From positions 1,488,001 to 1,552,000 of the forward strand of contig CBDDFS010000002.1 of NCBI GenBank assembly GCA_965227255.1: a stretch of DNA of 64,000 bases. Direction: 5' to 3'. Below are positions 25,356-33,698 of this stretch, in pieces (positions within the stretch are counted from its first letter, which is position 1; each line of letters starts with the position of its first letter). The stretch is from CBDDFS01 sp965227255 (lineage in GTDB: Bacteria > Bacteroidota > Bacteroidia > Flavobacteriales_E > Vicingaceae). The notes beneath the pieces were generated by a model that worked only from the letters and a program-made list of their open reading frames with translations, was not told the DNA's origin and ran no database searches. Position numbers and translations under genes: made by a program.

Positions 25356-26624
25356 ATGAATCCCGTTTTTCGTTTTACAATCATTAGTTTTTTCCTGTTG
25401 TTTTTATCGTCGTGTGAACATTCACAAGACGAATTAACACTTCTTAAGGTCAGAGAGACAGGTTCCGCAAGAATTGAGGATACGCCAATTATTGAATTAA
25501 TTGAAGAAAATGTTGGTGTAGATGTAAATCTGCAATATGTTGATCTGGATGATCACGCCGTGGATATGATACTCAACAATGAGGTGGATTTGGCCATCAT
25601 GCCTAATGGAGTGGATGTGAGGAGTTTGGATGTTAGTGAGTTGAGAACGGTAGTTGCACTGCTGCCCAGACTTATTATGATCCTTTATGATAATAAAATT
25701 GAACCTCAGAAGAATCTGAAAGAACTATTGACCGGCAGAAGAATTGGTTTAGAAAGATTACGTGAAGACGAGTCCATTGGCTATCAAAGTTTTTTGGCAC
25801 ACTATGATCTGAAACCAACTGATTTTGAAACCATCTTAGTTAAAGGGAGAAGCGCTCAGGAATTGATAGAGCAGGATAGTATTGATGTCTTTATCAGCCT
25901 TACGCATTTCAATAATTTGATAGTTCGCGATCTGCTTGCCATTGACTGGCGATTTTTATCACTTGATGATCCAGATTTGTATATGAGGGGCTCGAATGTA
26001 GAAGGTTTCTGTGTCAATTTTCCGGAAGCTTATCCTTATGTTCTTCCTAAGGCAACTTTTTTTGATGAACCGCCACATCCTGTCTTGACACTGGCCGTTC
26101 GAGATATTCTGGTTTGCAATGAATCACTGGATGATGAATTGGTTTATTCTCTTACCGAAAACATCATGGAGAATAAAACCCAACTAACACAGGCAAATCG
26201 AATCTACGGTTTGCTTGATTTTGATTACTCATCGACCAATGCCACATTCTCTTTTCCAATTCACGACGGAGCTGTGAGTTACATGAACAAAGATGAACCC
26301 TCATTTTTCGAGAGATACGCCGAGTCAATAGGTGTTATATTCTCAATTTTTGTTGTGGTTGTCACTACTCTTATGCAAATAAGAAATGTGTTGGATAAAC
26401 GGAAAAAAGAGAGAATAGACAACTATTACAAAGAGCTTTTGGATCTCAGACATTCCTACAACAACGGAGAGATTGAAAGAGATGAAATGGAAAAGAGAAT
26501 GCATGAATTCAGGGAAGTTGTATTTACATCCCTGATGAAGGAAAAACTGGAAGCAAATAACTCTTTTCTAATATTATTGAGACTATATGATGACATAAAA
26601 GGGGAATTAGCTTTGAAGAGCTGA
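25356..26624 (+). CDS. TAXI-family solute-binding protein with C-terminal membrane helix
   Basis: A 422-residue protein. The N-terminus is a lipoprotein-like signal (FFLLFLSSCEHS), followed by a periplasmic binding fold of the TAXI/NMT1 type (about residues 30-310: LIEENVGVDVNLQYVD, NEVDLAIMPNGVD, GRRIGLERLREDESIGYQSFLAHYDL). Unlike a normal TRAP binding protein it continues into a membrane helix (about 331-352, VIFSIFVVVVTTLMQI) and a charged cytoplasmic tail of ~70 residues. No TRAP permease genes are nearby. The layout suggests a sensor or membrane-tethered receptor rather than a transporter subunit. The frame is open to a TTG at 25311, but that TTG belongs to the likely promoter. Confidence 0.75.
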   Translation: MNPVFRFTIISFFLLFLSSCEHSQDELTLLKVRETGSARIEDTPIIELIEENVGVDVNLQYVDLDDHAVDMILNNEVDLAIMPNGVDVRSLDVSELRTVVALLPRLIMILYDNKIEPQKNLKELLTGRRIGLERLREDESIGYQSFLAHYDLKPTDFETILVKGRSAQELIEQDSIDVFISLTHFNNLIVRDLLAIDWRFLSLDDPDLYMRGSNVEGFCVNFPEAYPYVLPKATFFDEPPHPVLTLAVRDILVCNESLDDELVYSLTENIMENKTQLTQANRIYGLLDFDYSSTNATFSFPIHDGAVSYMNKDEPSFFERYAESIGVIFSIFVVVVTTLMQIRNVLDKRKKERIDNYYKELLDLRHSYNNGEIERDEMEKRMHEFREVVFTSLMKEKLEANNSFLILLRLYDDIKGELALKS

Positions 26625-26640
26625 TTGAACTAATTATAAC

Positions 26641-27525
26641 ATGAGAAGAATTGAAAATCTTGTATTTAAAGGTGGAGGAGTCCTCGGCATTGCTTATGCC
26701 GGCGCAATTAGTGTTTTGGAGGATAAAGGAATATTGAAGGATGTGAAGAGAGCTGCCGGGACAAGTGTGGGATCTATTGTTTCGGCTTTGGTTTGTCTGG
26801 GTTATTCTTCGGAAGAGATCAGGGAAGTAATGGACAAGACCGATTTCAATAAGTTTCTCGATCATGCTAATCCATTGCTCATTCCTAAAAAGTATGGGAT
26901 TTACAGCGGGGACTTCCTATTTAAATGGATTCAGGATCTTGTAGAGAAGAAGACAGGCGACAAAAACATAACATTTGAAGGATTGAAGAAAGATGGTTTC
27001 AAAGACTTGAGAGTGGTAAGTACAAATCTCAGCACTGCCGATATTCAGGAGTTTTCATGGCACAAAACGCCAGAGACTATTGTAGCCGAAAGCATTCGTT
27101 CTTCCATGTCAATACCAATGGTGTTTACTGCCTGGAAGTTTTCCAACGAAAAACCGAATGATCACGTCTATGTAGATGGCGGTGTTCTTTCGAATTTCCC
27201 GATTTCCAGTTTTCAGGATATGGATAAAACACTTGGATTTTTTATCAAGACTCATGTTGAAGATGAAGTGCTTGATTATGACAATATTGCTAAGTACGCA
27301 AAGTATCTGTTCAAGGCAACTATGCGAGGTCAGGATCTCGACTTCTTCAACGATCCTGAAAAGTCTAAAGTAACTGTCAATATTGATAGCATGGGTATAT
27401 CAAGTGTGGAATTTGATCTGGATAAAAGTCAGCAGATGTCTCTGTTTAATTCAGGTAAAATTGCGACCATTGAATTTCTTGAAAAAGAACAAAAGGATTC
27501 TTCTTTCTGGAAGTCATGGACTTGA
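26641..27525 (+). CDS. Patatin-like phospholipase
   Basis: A 294-residue patatin-fold lipid hydrolase without signal peptide. The three signature elements are present: oxyanion loop GGGVLGIAYAG (residues 11-21), nucleophile elbow GTSVGSI (Ser about 41) and the dyad Asp in DGGVLSNFP (about 178). It should cleave acyl chains from phospholipids or other lipids. It starts 16 nt after the TAXI-like gene and its stop codon abuts that of the converging cardiolipin synthase with no gap; both act on membrane lipids, although they are on opposite strands. Confidence 0.9.
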   Translation: MRRIENLVFKGGGVLGIAYAGAISVLEDKGILKDVKRAAGTSVGSIVSALVCLGYSSEEIREVMDKTDFNKFLDHANPLLIPKKYGIYSGDFLFKWIQDLVEKKTGDKNITFEGLKKDGFKDLRVVSTNLSTADIQEFSWHKTPETIVAESIRSSMSIPMVFTAWKFSNEKPNDHVYVDGGVLSNFPISSFQDMDKTLGFFIKTHVEDEVLDYDNIAKYAKYLFKATMRGQDLDFFNDPEKSKVTVNIDSMGISSVEFDLDKSQQMSLFNSGKIATIEFLEKEQKDSSFWKSWT

Positions 27526-28995
27526 TCAAAGAAGGTTCGAAACTAATCTCGCGACAGAATAAATGATCTTTTTATAAAGCGGCTTTCGGAGCCATTCTTC
27601 ATAGTCAAGTTCTGTGCACTCTAGGAGATCTTCCCGGAATTTTTCTTCCATTTGATTGGCAAAGGATTCACTATAGATCAATGCCATGATCTCGAAATTC
27701 AAATCAAAACTTCGTATATCAAGGTTAGCCGTGCCTACAACGCTTACACGTCTATCGGCAACAACAGTTTTGGCATGGACAAAACCCTTTCTGTATTGAT
27801 AAATCTTGACTCCCGCCTGCAGGAGTTCACGGAAATAAAATTTTGAGGCCCAACTGACAATAGCTGAATCAGATTTGTAGGGCAGAATCATTCTGACATC
27901 TACCCCAGAGAATGCAGCTTGCTTTAATGCATCAAGAACACTTGTATTGGGTATAAAATAAGGGTTGACTATATAAAGGCTTTCACGTGCTGAAGTGAAT
28001 AATTTAAAATACGATAACATGATGCCACTGATCCTATAAATGGGTCCTCCGGCAACAATTTGGACCAGGTCAGTGAATGTTTGATCTGTATTATCAGGAC
28101 TGGGAAAAAGTTCTTCTGAGTAGTCAAGATGATTTGGTTGGCATACGTTCCAATTGATGACGAAATGTTTCTGCATGCTAAGGACATTTTGACCTGTGAT
28201 TTTCATGTGCGTATCCCGCCAAAATAATTTTGTGTCTATGCTGTTATCATAGCGGTCAGAAATATTTATTCCACCAATAAATCCAGTGTGACCGTCTATG
28301 ATTATGATCTTTCGATGGTCCCTGTAATTTAGTCTGTTTGCTGTAAGTGTAATTTTGATTTTAATAATTGGGTAAATCTCACAACCCGCACTTCGCAACT
28401 CTTTAACGATGTTACCCTTGATCTTTCTGCTCGCGTATGCATCATACATGATCCGAACCTTAACACCTTGTTTTTGCTTACGAATTAAAACCTCCTTAAT
28501 GAGGTTTCCATTGATATCATTTTCCCATGCATAGTATTCCATATGGATGAACTTGCCAGCATTTTCGAGACTTCTTAATACCTCCGGGAATTTCTCTTCC
28601 CCGTTATTTAGAAGAAGACATTTATTGAGGCCCATTGCTGTGTTCTGAGCTTCATGAATAAATTTTACCAAGCCCTTGAATTGTGTATCGTTGAGCTTGT
28701 ATTCTTCTGCGAGAAAATCCGTTTTATCCGGTACAGCCTTCCTGATATGATTAGAAAGATCAATTTGCTCCTGCTTTCGAATTCGTGTGATCTTTTGATG
28801 CCGGTAATTGATTCCAAACCAGAAATAAAAGACCATACCGATAAGTGGAACAAGAATCACCAGTAAAATGTAGGCCAGTGCTTTTGAAGACGAGTGGGTG
28901 TCTATTAAAATTCTGAGAATAGTAAAAACCAGAATTGCAAAATAGATTACCATAAGGATCCATTCTACGAAGACGGGTATTTCAAATTCAGACAT
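27526..28995 (-). CDS. cls: Cardiolipin synthase (phospholipase D family)
   Basis: A 489-residue bacterial-type cardiolipin synthase that joins two phosphatidylglycerols to make cardiolipin and glycerol. Two N-terminal membrane helices (about 8-28 and 39-60) are followed by two PLD halves with HKD motifs: HRKIIIIDGHTGFIGGINISD (residues ~232-252, seen as H-x-K-x4-D) and HAKTVVADRRVSVVGTAN (~405-422). The length and motif spacing match the ClsA type. Single gene converging on the patatin gene. Confidence 0.93.
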   Translation of the reverse strand: MSEFEIPVFVEWILMVIYFAILVFTILRILIDTHSSSKALAYILLVILVPLIGMVFYFWFGINYRHQKITRIRKQEQIDLSNHIRKAVPDKTDFLAEEYKLNDTQFKGLVKFIHEAQNTAMGLNKCLLLNNGEEKFPEVLRSLENAGKFIHMEYYAWENDINGNLIKEVLIRKQKQGVKVRIMYDAYASRKIKGNIVKELRSAGCEIYPIIKIKITLTANRLNYRDHRKIIIIDGHTGFIGGINISDRYDNSIDTKLFWRDTHMKITGQNVLSMQKHFVINWNVCQPNHLDYSEELFPSPDNTDQTFTDLVQIVAGGPIYRISGIMLSYFKLFTSARESLYIVNPYFIPNTSVLDALKQAAFSGVDVRMILPYKSDSAIVSWASKFYFRELLQAGVKIYQYRKGFVHAKTVVADRRVSVVGTANLDIRSFDLNFEIMALIYSESFANQMEEKFREDLLECTELDYEEWLRKPLYKKIIYSVARLVSNLL

Positions 28996-29060
28996 GGGAT
29001 TCTAAAAATAATCCCATTTCCTATATGCACGAAGCCGACAAATTGTAAATTCGACTGTAA

Positions 29061-29903
29061 ATGAGAAAACTGATCTTGATTCCTTTTCTTATTTGCTTTG
29101 TCTTCTTTGGTTTTGGTCAAGAATCAGAATCCAAAAAGAAGGATGTTTCCGAGAGTTATTACCTAAATAATTTAGACAGAAAATGGATGCTGGAACTGCC
29201 TTTGTGGGTTCCTGGCTTTCGGGGTCAGTTCGCCTTTGGGGATATCTCGATGTCGTCGACGGAGGAGTCTGATGATGAAAGAGAAAGATTTACAAGTGAG
29301 CTGGGACTTGAGTTTTATTTCGTAGGCAGAGCTCAATATGAAATTGAAAAATGGATGTTTTCTGCCGATGCATTCTCAGGCCGGATCAATTCAAAAATTA
29401 AATTCGATAGAATAATAAAGAATGAACAAATTGATGTCCTGGATATTACTATTCATGGCACCATTCCCCGGATTTATGCCGGTTATACTTTGTATCGACG
29501 AGAGTTCAAAAAGAAAGATAGACCTGAGGAAAGCAGGCAATGGCTTAAGCTTATTGGCTACATTGGAATGAGATATGTAGACCTGTCAATGAGTTCGGTA
29601 GTCCTGGATTCTGTCTATGCGGGTTCTGTCAGACCAAGGTATGTTGAACCAATTATTGGACTATATGCCTCGTGGGGAGTTAAACGCTGGTTTGTAAGTT
29701 TAAGTGGAGATATCGGTGCAATTGATAATAAAGCGAGTTTTATGATCAACACTCAAGTCCAATACAGATTTGGACGACTTGTGCATATGAAATTGGGTTG
29801 GAATCATCTAGGACTTCGACATGAAAAAGAATACAATGGCAAGAATTTAAATGTAGATATTATATTAACTGGTCCTGCCCTTGGAGTGGGATTCAGATTC
29901 TAA
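29061..29903 (+). CDS. Hypothetical outer-membrane protein
   Basis: A 280-residue protein with a signal peptide (LILIPFLICFVFFGFGQE) and a mature part with alternating-residue strands and aromatic girdles (LGLEFYFVGRAQYEIEKW, LIGYIGMRYVDLSMSS, TQVQYRFGRLVHMKLGWNHLG), ending GVGFRF with terminal Phe, as in outer-membrane beta-barrels. No specific family recognised. The next gene starts 10 nt after this stop (GTG at 29914), and both encode barrels, so they are probably an operon. Confidence 0.68.
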   Translation: MRKLILIPFLICFVFFGFGQESESKKKDVSESYYLNNLDRKWMLELPLWVPGFRGQFAFGDISMSSTEESDDERERFTSELGLEFYFVGRAQYEIEKWMFSADAFSGRINSKIKFDRIIKNEQIDVLDITIHGTIPRIYAGYTLYRREFKKKDRPEESRQWLKLIGYIGMRYVDLSMSSVVLDSVYAGSVRPRYVEPIIGLYASWGVKRWFVSLSGDIGAIDNKASFMINTQVQYRFGRLVHMKLGWNHLGLRHEKEYNGKNLNVDIILTGPALGVGFRF

Positions 29904-29913
29904 AAACAATAAA

Positions 29914-30621
29914 GTGAAGAGATTAAAATTGATTTTACTTGCACTGTTTGTGTCTGCGAATCTTTATTCACAGGATATTGGATATTTTGCAATTAGTGGA
30001 GGTTTTGCACTTCCACAGGGTGACTTGGCAAGTAATGATGCGAGCAATGAAAATGCAGGATATGCTGAAACAGGGTGGGCCGCCGAGATCACCTATTCAC
30101 AGTTCTATTGGGGTAATTTCGGACTTTCCTTTGGGCTAAGAAATCAGCGCATAGGAACCAGCTCATCAGATTTTCTAAACAATTTGATCGAGGAAGTTAC
30201 CAACACGGCACTTAGTGTAGACATGAGTAATTGGCGTTCCACAGGCCTTCTAATTGGAGGAATAGGAAAGTTGAACATCAGTGAAAGCCTCTTCTTTGAC
30301 TATCGAATCATGTTTGCTATGATGTTAACGGAATCACCGAGAATACAGGTCATCAATCTGGATACCACTGGAGGATTTCTTCCTGTATACACACAGAATG
30401 GAGCAACTTCGTGGGATCCGGGTTTCATGCTTGGTGGAGGATTGAGATGGGCTACGAATAGCAATGTTTGCCTTTTGTTTAATGTCGACTACATGTCTGT
30501 TCCGGCGACATACGAAACGGCCATTACCAGCAATCAAGGGGGCTCGGTCAATAGAAATTTCGAGACTCCATTCAATACTTTGAATATTACATTCGGAATA
30601 GGTTATCGAATGAGAGAATAG
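29914..30621 (+). CDS. Hypothetical outer-membrane beta-barrel protein
   Basis: A 235-residue protein beginning with GTG and a signal peptide (KLILLALFVSANLYSQD). The mature chain looks like a PorT/OMP_b-brl-type barrel of 8-10 strands (GYFAISGGFALPQGDLA, FGLSFGLRNQRIG, ATNSNVCLLFNVDYMSV, NTLNITFGIGYRMRE). The open frame extends upstream to 29881 inside the previous gene, but only the GTG gives a proper signal peptide. Likely co-transcribed with the preceding barrel gene. Confidence 0.68.
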   Translation: MKRLKLILLALFVSANLYSQDIGYFAISGGFALPQGDLASNDASNENAGYAETGWAAEITYSQFYWGNFGLSFGLRNQRIGTSSSDFLNNLIEEVTNTALSVDMSNWRSTGLLIGGIGKLNISESLFFDYRIMFAMMLTESPRIQVINLDTTGGFLPVYTQNGATSWDPGFMLGGGLRWATNSNVCLLFNVDYMSVPATYETAITSNQGGSVNRNFETPFNTLNITFGIGYRMRE

Positions 30622-30631
30622 GTTAGATTCC

Positions 30632-31318
30632 TTACTCTTTCAATATTTTGACTTCGGTTCTTCTGTTTCTTGACACGATATGATCATCGTTGTCTGACCC
30701 AATAGCGATTGGTTTGCTTTCGCCATAGCCGACGGCTGTAATCCGGCCTTCTTCTATGCCCTTAGATACAAGATATTTCTTCACTGAATTGGCTCTGTCC
30801 TGAGATAGTTTCAAATTATATTCATCACTACCTCTCTGGTCGGTATGGCCGCCAATTTCAACCTCCATACTTTGTTTAAGCTGCATTAGCTCAACCAATT
30901 CATCGAGTTCTGCAAAAGACTCTTCTTGAAGTTCGGCACTTGCAAATTCAAAATAAACGTTATCAAGTGTAAAGACCTTTGTAGGCTCAATGATAACACC
31001 AATGTTGTAGGTACCATAAGATTCATTCGGTCCCAATTTCGGTACGCTGAATTGTTGGTAATTCCTGGCTTCTCCTACGCTTTTGATTTTAATCATGTAC
31101 ATTCCAGGCCCATCAATTTCGAGATGAAAATTCCCTGATTCATCTGAAACCCCTTTGAAGACCAATTTCCGATTGACTTCCTGAATCCAAATTTGTTCTC
31201 CTTGAATCGGACTGCCGTCGGCAGATTTTACTGAAACATCTACCGGGACTTTCGTGAATTGAGCATTGGAATATCCTGCACTCACGATTAATACAATTAT
31301 TAATAACAGAAGTCTCAT
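30632..31318 (-). CDS. OmpA-family protein with an N-terminal Ig-like regulatory domain
   Basis: A 228-residue envelope protein: signal peptide (LLLIIVLIVSAGYSNAQ), a CNA-B/carboxypeptidase-regulatory-like domain (about 22-105, VKSADGSPIQGEQIWIQ, DESGNFHLEIDGPGMYMIKI) and an OmpA C-terminal domain (about 120-227, FEFASAELQEESFAELDEL, VEIGGHTDQRGSDEYNLKLS, ISRNRRTEVKIL-like end with NRRTEVKI). It should bind peptidoglycan and link it to another envelope part. No barrel is present. It faces the barrel gene pair across a 10-bp gap. Confidence 0.85.
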   Translation of the reverse strand: MRLLLLIIVLIVSAGYSNAQFTKVPVDVSVKSADGSPIQGEQIWIQEVNRKLVFKGVSDESGNFHLEIDGPGMYMIKIKSVGEARNYQQFSVPKLGPNESYGTYNIGVIIEPTKVFTLDNVYFEFASAELQEESFAELDELVELMQLKQSMEVEIGGHTDQRGSDEYNLKLSQDRANSVKKYLVSKGIEEGRITAVGYGESKPIAIGSDNDDHIVSRNRRTEVKILKE

Positions 31319-31483
31319 GTTATAAATAACCGAAAAATTGAGGAGATAGTATTATGGAAGATGAGATGATAGGAAGATAGGAGGATGAGGAGGTGAAAAA
31401 TGAAAGATGAATGATGAAAGATGAAAAATGGGATGATTGTCGAATTTCTAATCACCAAGAACCATACACTTATCACACAGATA
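31319..31483. repeat. Intergenic heptanucleotide-rich tract (31356-31437)
   Basis: From 31396 the units AAAAATG, AAAGATG, AATGATG, AAAGATG, AAAAATG and GGATGAT follow one another at strict 7-bp spacing. The preceding 31356-31395 is a looser GATGA/GGAGGATGAG-type run similar to words in the 19.9-20.7 kb repeats. The rest of the region shows no feature. Confidence 0.75.
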
Positions 31484-31696
31484 TAAATAAAGAAGGCAGA
31501 CCCTTTGGGCCTGCCTCCGAATCGATTCGTTCCGATTTGATTTGACTCATAACTTCGCGAGTCGATCCATTCTTTTAACTCCTTCTTAAACTTCCCACAA
31601 TACTCAAGTTTTGATGTTATCTCCGCATGGAATTGCTTTCTATTTAAGTGCTCAACATTAAAAGAACACCACTAATGTAATGTATGTAAGTCGTTG
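31484..31696 (-). ncRNA. Candidate structured RNA, copy A
   Basis: About 213 nt on the minus strand, ending in an intrinsic terminator (GGCAG / CTGCC stem, inner CCC-AAA-GGG, T-rich tail, about 31484-31520). The 5' half folds as one long interrupted hairpin: stem 1 TTCTTTTAA / TTAAAAGAA (31666-31658 with 31578-31570), stem 2 CTTAAAT / GTTTAAG (31648-31642 with 31591-31585), stem 3 CAAT / ATTG (31635-31632 with 31601-31598). Two short hairpins (GACTC / GAGTC and AATCG / CGATT) precede the terminator. It is homologous to copy B, with compensatory changes. The 5' end is inferred from a conserved TATTTGGAATCAA. No protein of meaningful length is encoded. Confidence 0.7.
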
Positions 31697-31925
31697 ATTC
31701 CAAATATTTTATGTTGTAGTTATTAACCAAAGCACAATTTAGATTTTAACAATTGTTGAAAAACCTTAGGTTCTCAATACTTAAATATGTTGTTTACAGA
31801 AGGTTAGGCATTAAATGGTAATTAACAATGCCTTTAAAAAAAGGTCAGTGGTCATTAGTCGTTTAGAGTTAAATGCTCTTTAATTCCGACTACCTACAAA
31901 GTACTATCAAACTGGCTGGGAAGTA

Positions 31926-32141
31926 TAAAAAAAGAAAGCAGACCTTTTGGGGCCTGCTTCCGAATCGATACGTTCCGATTTGATTTGACTCAAACTTTCG
32001 CGAGTCGATCCATTCTTTGTAACTCCTTCTCAGATTTCCAACAGGACCAGGGCTTTGAAACTATCTCCACCAGCATCCCTGCTTTCTATTTGAGTGCTCA
32101 ACATTAAAAGAACAAGGCTAATGTAATGCATGTAAGTAATT
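31926..32141 (-). ncRNA. Candidate structured RNA, copy B
   Basis: About 216 nt on the minus strand, 442 bp from copy A and alike in every structural element: stem 1 TTCTTTTAA / TTACAAAGAA with one bulged C (32112-32104 with 32022-32013), stem 2 CTCAAAT / ATCTGAG (32094-32088 with 32035-32029), stem 3 CAGG / CCTG (32081-32078 with 32045-32042), hairpins GACTC / GAGTC and AATCG / CGATT, and a terminator (AGCAG / CTGCT) followed by TTTCTTTTTTT. The internal-loop sequences TGTTGAGCA, AGAAAG and AAGGAG are unchanged from copy A, while several stem pairs change on both sides. Identity could be a 6S-like or other Bacteroidota RNA class; not determined. Confidence 0.7.
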
Positions 32142-32308
32142 GATTCCAAATAATTTACGCCATACTTATTAACCTTTTTCAAATTTTAGTTTTAACAATT
32201 GTTTATATCTGCTGGTATTATAAAACTTAAGTTGCGCGTTTTCAGAATTTTAGGTCGATTTACTTTATCAACAATTTGATTTCATTTTGATTCAATTATT
32301 TTTAAAAG
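32142..32308. promoter_or_regulatory. Region upstream of RNA copy B with palindrome shared with copy A
   Basis: AACAATTGTT at 32194-32203 is a perfect 10-bp palindrome that also lies upstream of copy A (31748-31757), in both cases followed on the minus strand by AAAA and, further on, GGTTAATAA. It may be a -33 region or an operator. No gene is seen here; the plus-strand gene at 32309 begins just after. Confidence 0.35.
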
Positions 32309-32695
32309 ATGAAATTCGAAATCAGATGTAAGAACTGTCGCGATCATTTTACTATATACATGTATGCAACTGATCGACCTGAATTGGCAAGAAGGAAGGG
32401 TAAGAACCTTGACCTAAAATGTAAGGAATGTGGTATGAGCAATAAGTATCACATAAATGAATTGCAGGCCGTTCAGAGCAGAACGGCGCTGATCGTATCC
32501 CTTATCATATTATTAGCCGGTCCTCCCTTTGTATTCTTTGTAGTGAATGAAGCATTTTTATATCCTCAGTTTCATTTTTTCTGGTTCAACGCTGCAATTA
32601 TGATCGGTCTTCCTTCAGTAGTGTTCATGCTAATGAGAAAGAATGAACGGGATAAGGTTAGTCGATTCAATGGCTATAAAGTCAGAGAGGATTAA
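32309..32695 (+). CDS. Hypothetical zinc-ribbon membrane protein
   Basis: A 128-residue protein with two CxxC knuckles in the N-terminal part (CKNC at 7-10 and CKEC at 38-41) typical of a small zinc ribbon, then two membrane helices (about 61-80, ALIVSLIILLAGPPFVFFVV, and 88-110) and a basic tail. The zinc ribbon would lie in the cytoplasm. No family assignment. First gene of a plus-strand run of small envelope genes reaching 37.1 kb. Confidence 0.7.
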   Translation: MKFEIRCKNCRDHFTIYMYATDRPELARRKGKNLDLKCKECGMSNKYHINELQAVQSRTALIVSLIILLAGPPFVFFVVNEAFLYPQFHFFWFNAAIMIGLPSVVFMLMRKNERDKVSRFNGYKVRED

Positions 32696-32794
32696 ATATC
32701 TTTTATGGAATTCTGATGTATTGAGACTCATATAGGTATAAAACCAATAAATACTGTTATGAGTCGTTTAATATCAAAGCCAAAGAATACTCCA

Positions 32795-33634
32795 ATGAAA
32801 AATCTACTCTACATATTGCCTTTTCTTTTTGTGATCTCATCATGTCATGAAGCGGCTAACTACGAAAAAGCTTATTCTGAAGAAACTCTAGCAGAAGGTG
32901 AACCAATCTATACGAACCAGTCTGCAATGGAAAGTCTTTCAGACATCAAGGTGGAAGACAGAAAGATTATCTGGACCGGATCACTTACTTACCAGGTCAA
33001 GAATGTAGATTCCAGCACGAAGTTCATTCAGCAGCTTGCAAAGGACAAAGGAGCTTTCATATCGGATATGAACTTCAATACAAGTAACTATCGAATCAGT
33101 AATACGATCGAGATACGGGTTGACAGTAAGCGATTTGACGAATTGATCGAAGATTTGAAAAAGGATGCCATTTATCTTGAAAACGTTAATATCTCTTCGA
33201 ATGATGTTACAGAAGAATTCATTGATGTGGAGAGTAGACTTGCATCAAAAAAGAAGGTGCGTGACCGATATGTTGATATCCTTGAAAACAAAACAGGTGA
33301 TGTTAAAGATATTATTGAAGCCGAAGAAGCCATTCGCAAAATCACCGAAGAGATTGAAGCCAAAGAAGGAAGGCTTCGATACCTCAAAGACCAGATAAAA
33401 TTCAGTACGATATCTGCAACTATTTATCAGAAGGTCAAGTATCAGGAAAGCCCGGATGTTTATGAGAAGCCCTTTGTAACGAAACTCACCAATGGACTCC
33501 AAAATGGTTGGGGAATCATCACAGGGTTCATTCTATTGCTTGCCAATATCTGGCCTGTCATAATTATCGTCGCCTTTTTGATCTGGAAAAGAAAATGGTT
33601 CAGATTTCGCAAGAAAGGAGATAGATCCAGTTAA
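32795..33634 (+). CDS. DUF4349 domain lipoprotein with C-terminal membrane helix
   Basis: A 279-residue DUF4349 protein: lipoprotein signal (LLYILPFLFVISSCHE), beta-rich domain beginning KIIWTGSLTYQVKNVDSSTKFIQ, a long coiled coil (about 160-220, VDVESRLASKKKVRDRY to EAKEGRLRYLKDQIKFSTI) and a final membrane helix (about 245-268, NIWPVIIIVAFLIWKRK). This is the normal order for the family, whose members sit in the envelope with unknown role. An in-frame ATG at 32759 gives a 291-residue form; the internal Met is preferred because it makes a standard signal. Confidence 0.85.
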   Translation: MKNLLYILPFLFVISSCHEAANYEKAYSEETLAEGEPIYTNQSAMESLSDIKVEDRKIIWTGSLTYQVKNVDSSTKFIQQLAKDKGAFISDMNFNTSNYRISNTIEIRVDSKRFDELIEDLKKDAIYLENVNISSNDVTEEFIDVESRLASKKKVRDRYVDILENKTGDVKDIIEAEEAIRKITEEIEAKEGRLRYLKDQIKFSTISATIYQKVKYQESPDVYEKPFVTKLTNGLQNGWGIITGFILLLANIWPVIIIVAFLIWKRKWFRFRKKGDRSS

Positions 33635-33698
33635 TTCTGCACAACTTCCGGGTATAAAGTCGAGCTGAATTGCTAGATTCGTCTAACAACAATCGACT

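Noticed and set aside
31554..31577. Seven-codon ORF MDRLAKL (MDRLAKV in copy B) with an AAGGAG sequence before it on the minus strand
   Set aside because: The AAGGAG and ATG lie in the internal loop and stem 1 arm of the conserved RNA fold, and true genes in this window lack Shine-Dalgarno sequences. Conservation is better explained by RNA structure.
32029..32103. A 24-codon ORF in RNA copy B starting MLSTQIESRDAGG
   Set aside because: Copy A has a stop after four codons and a 2-nt length change in the same interval, so the frame is not kept.
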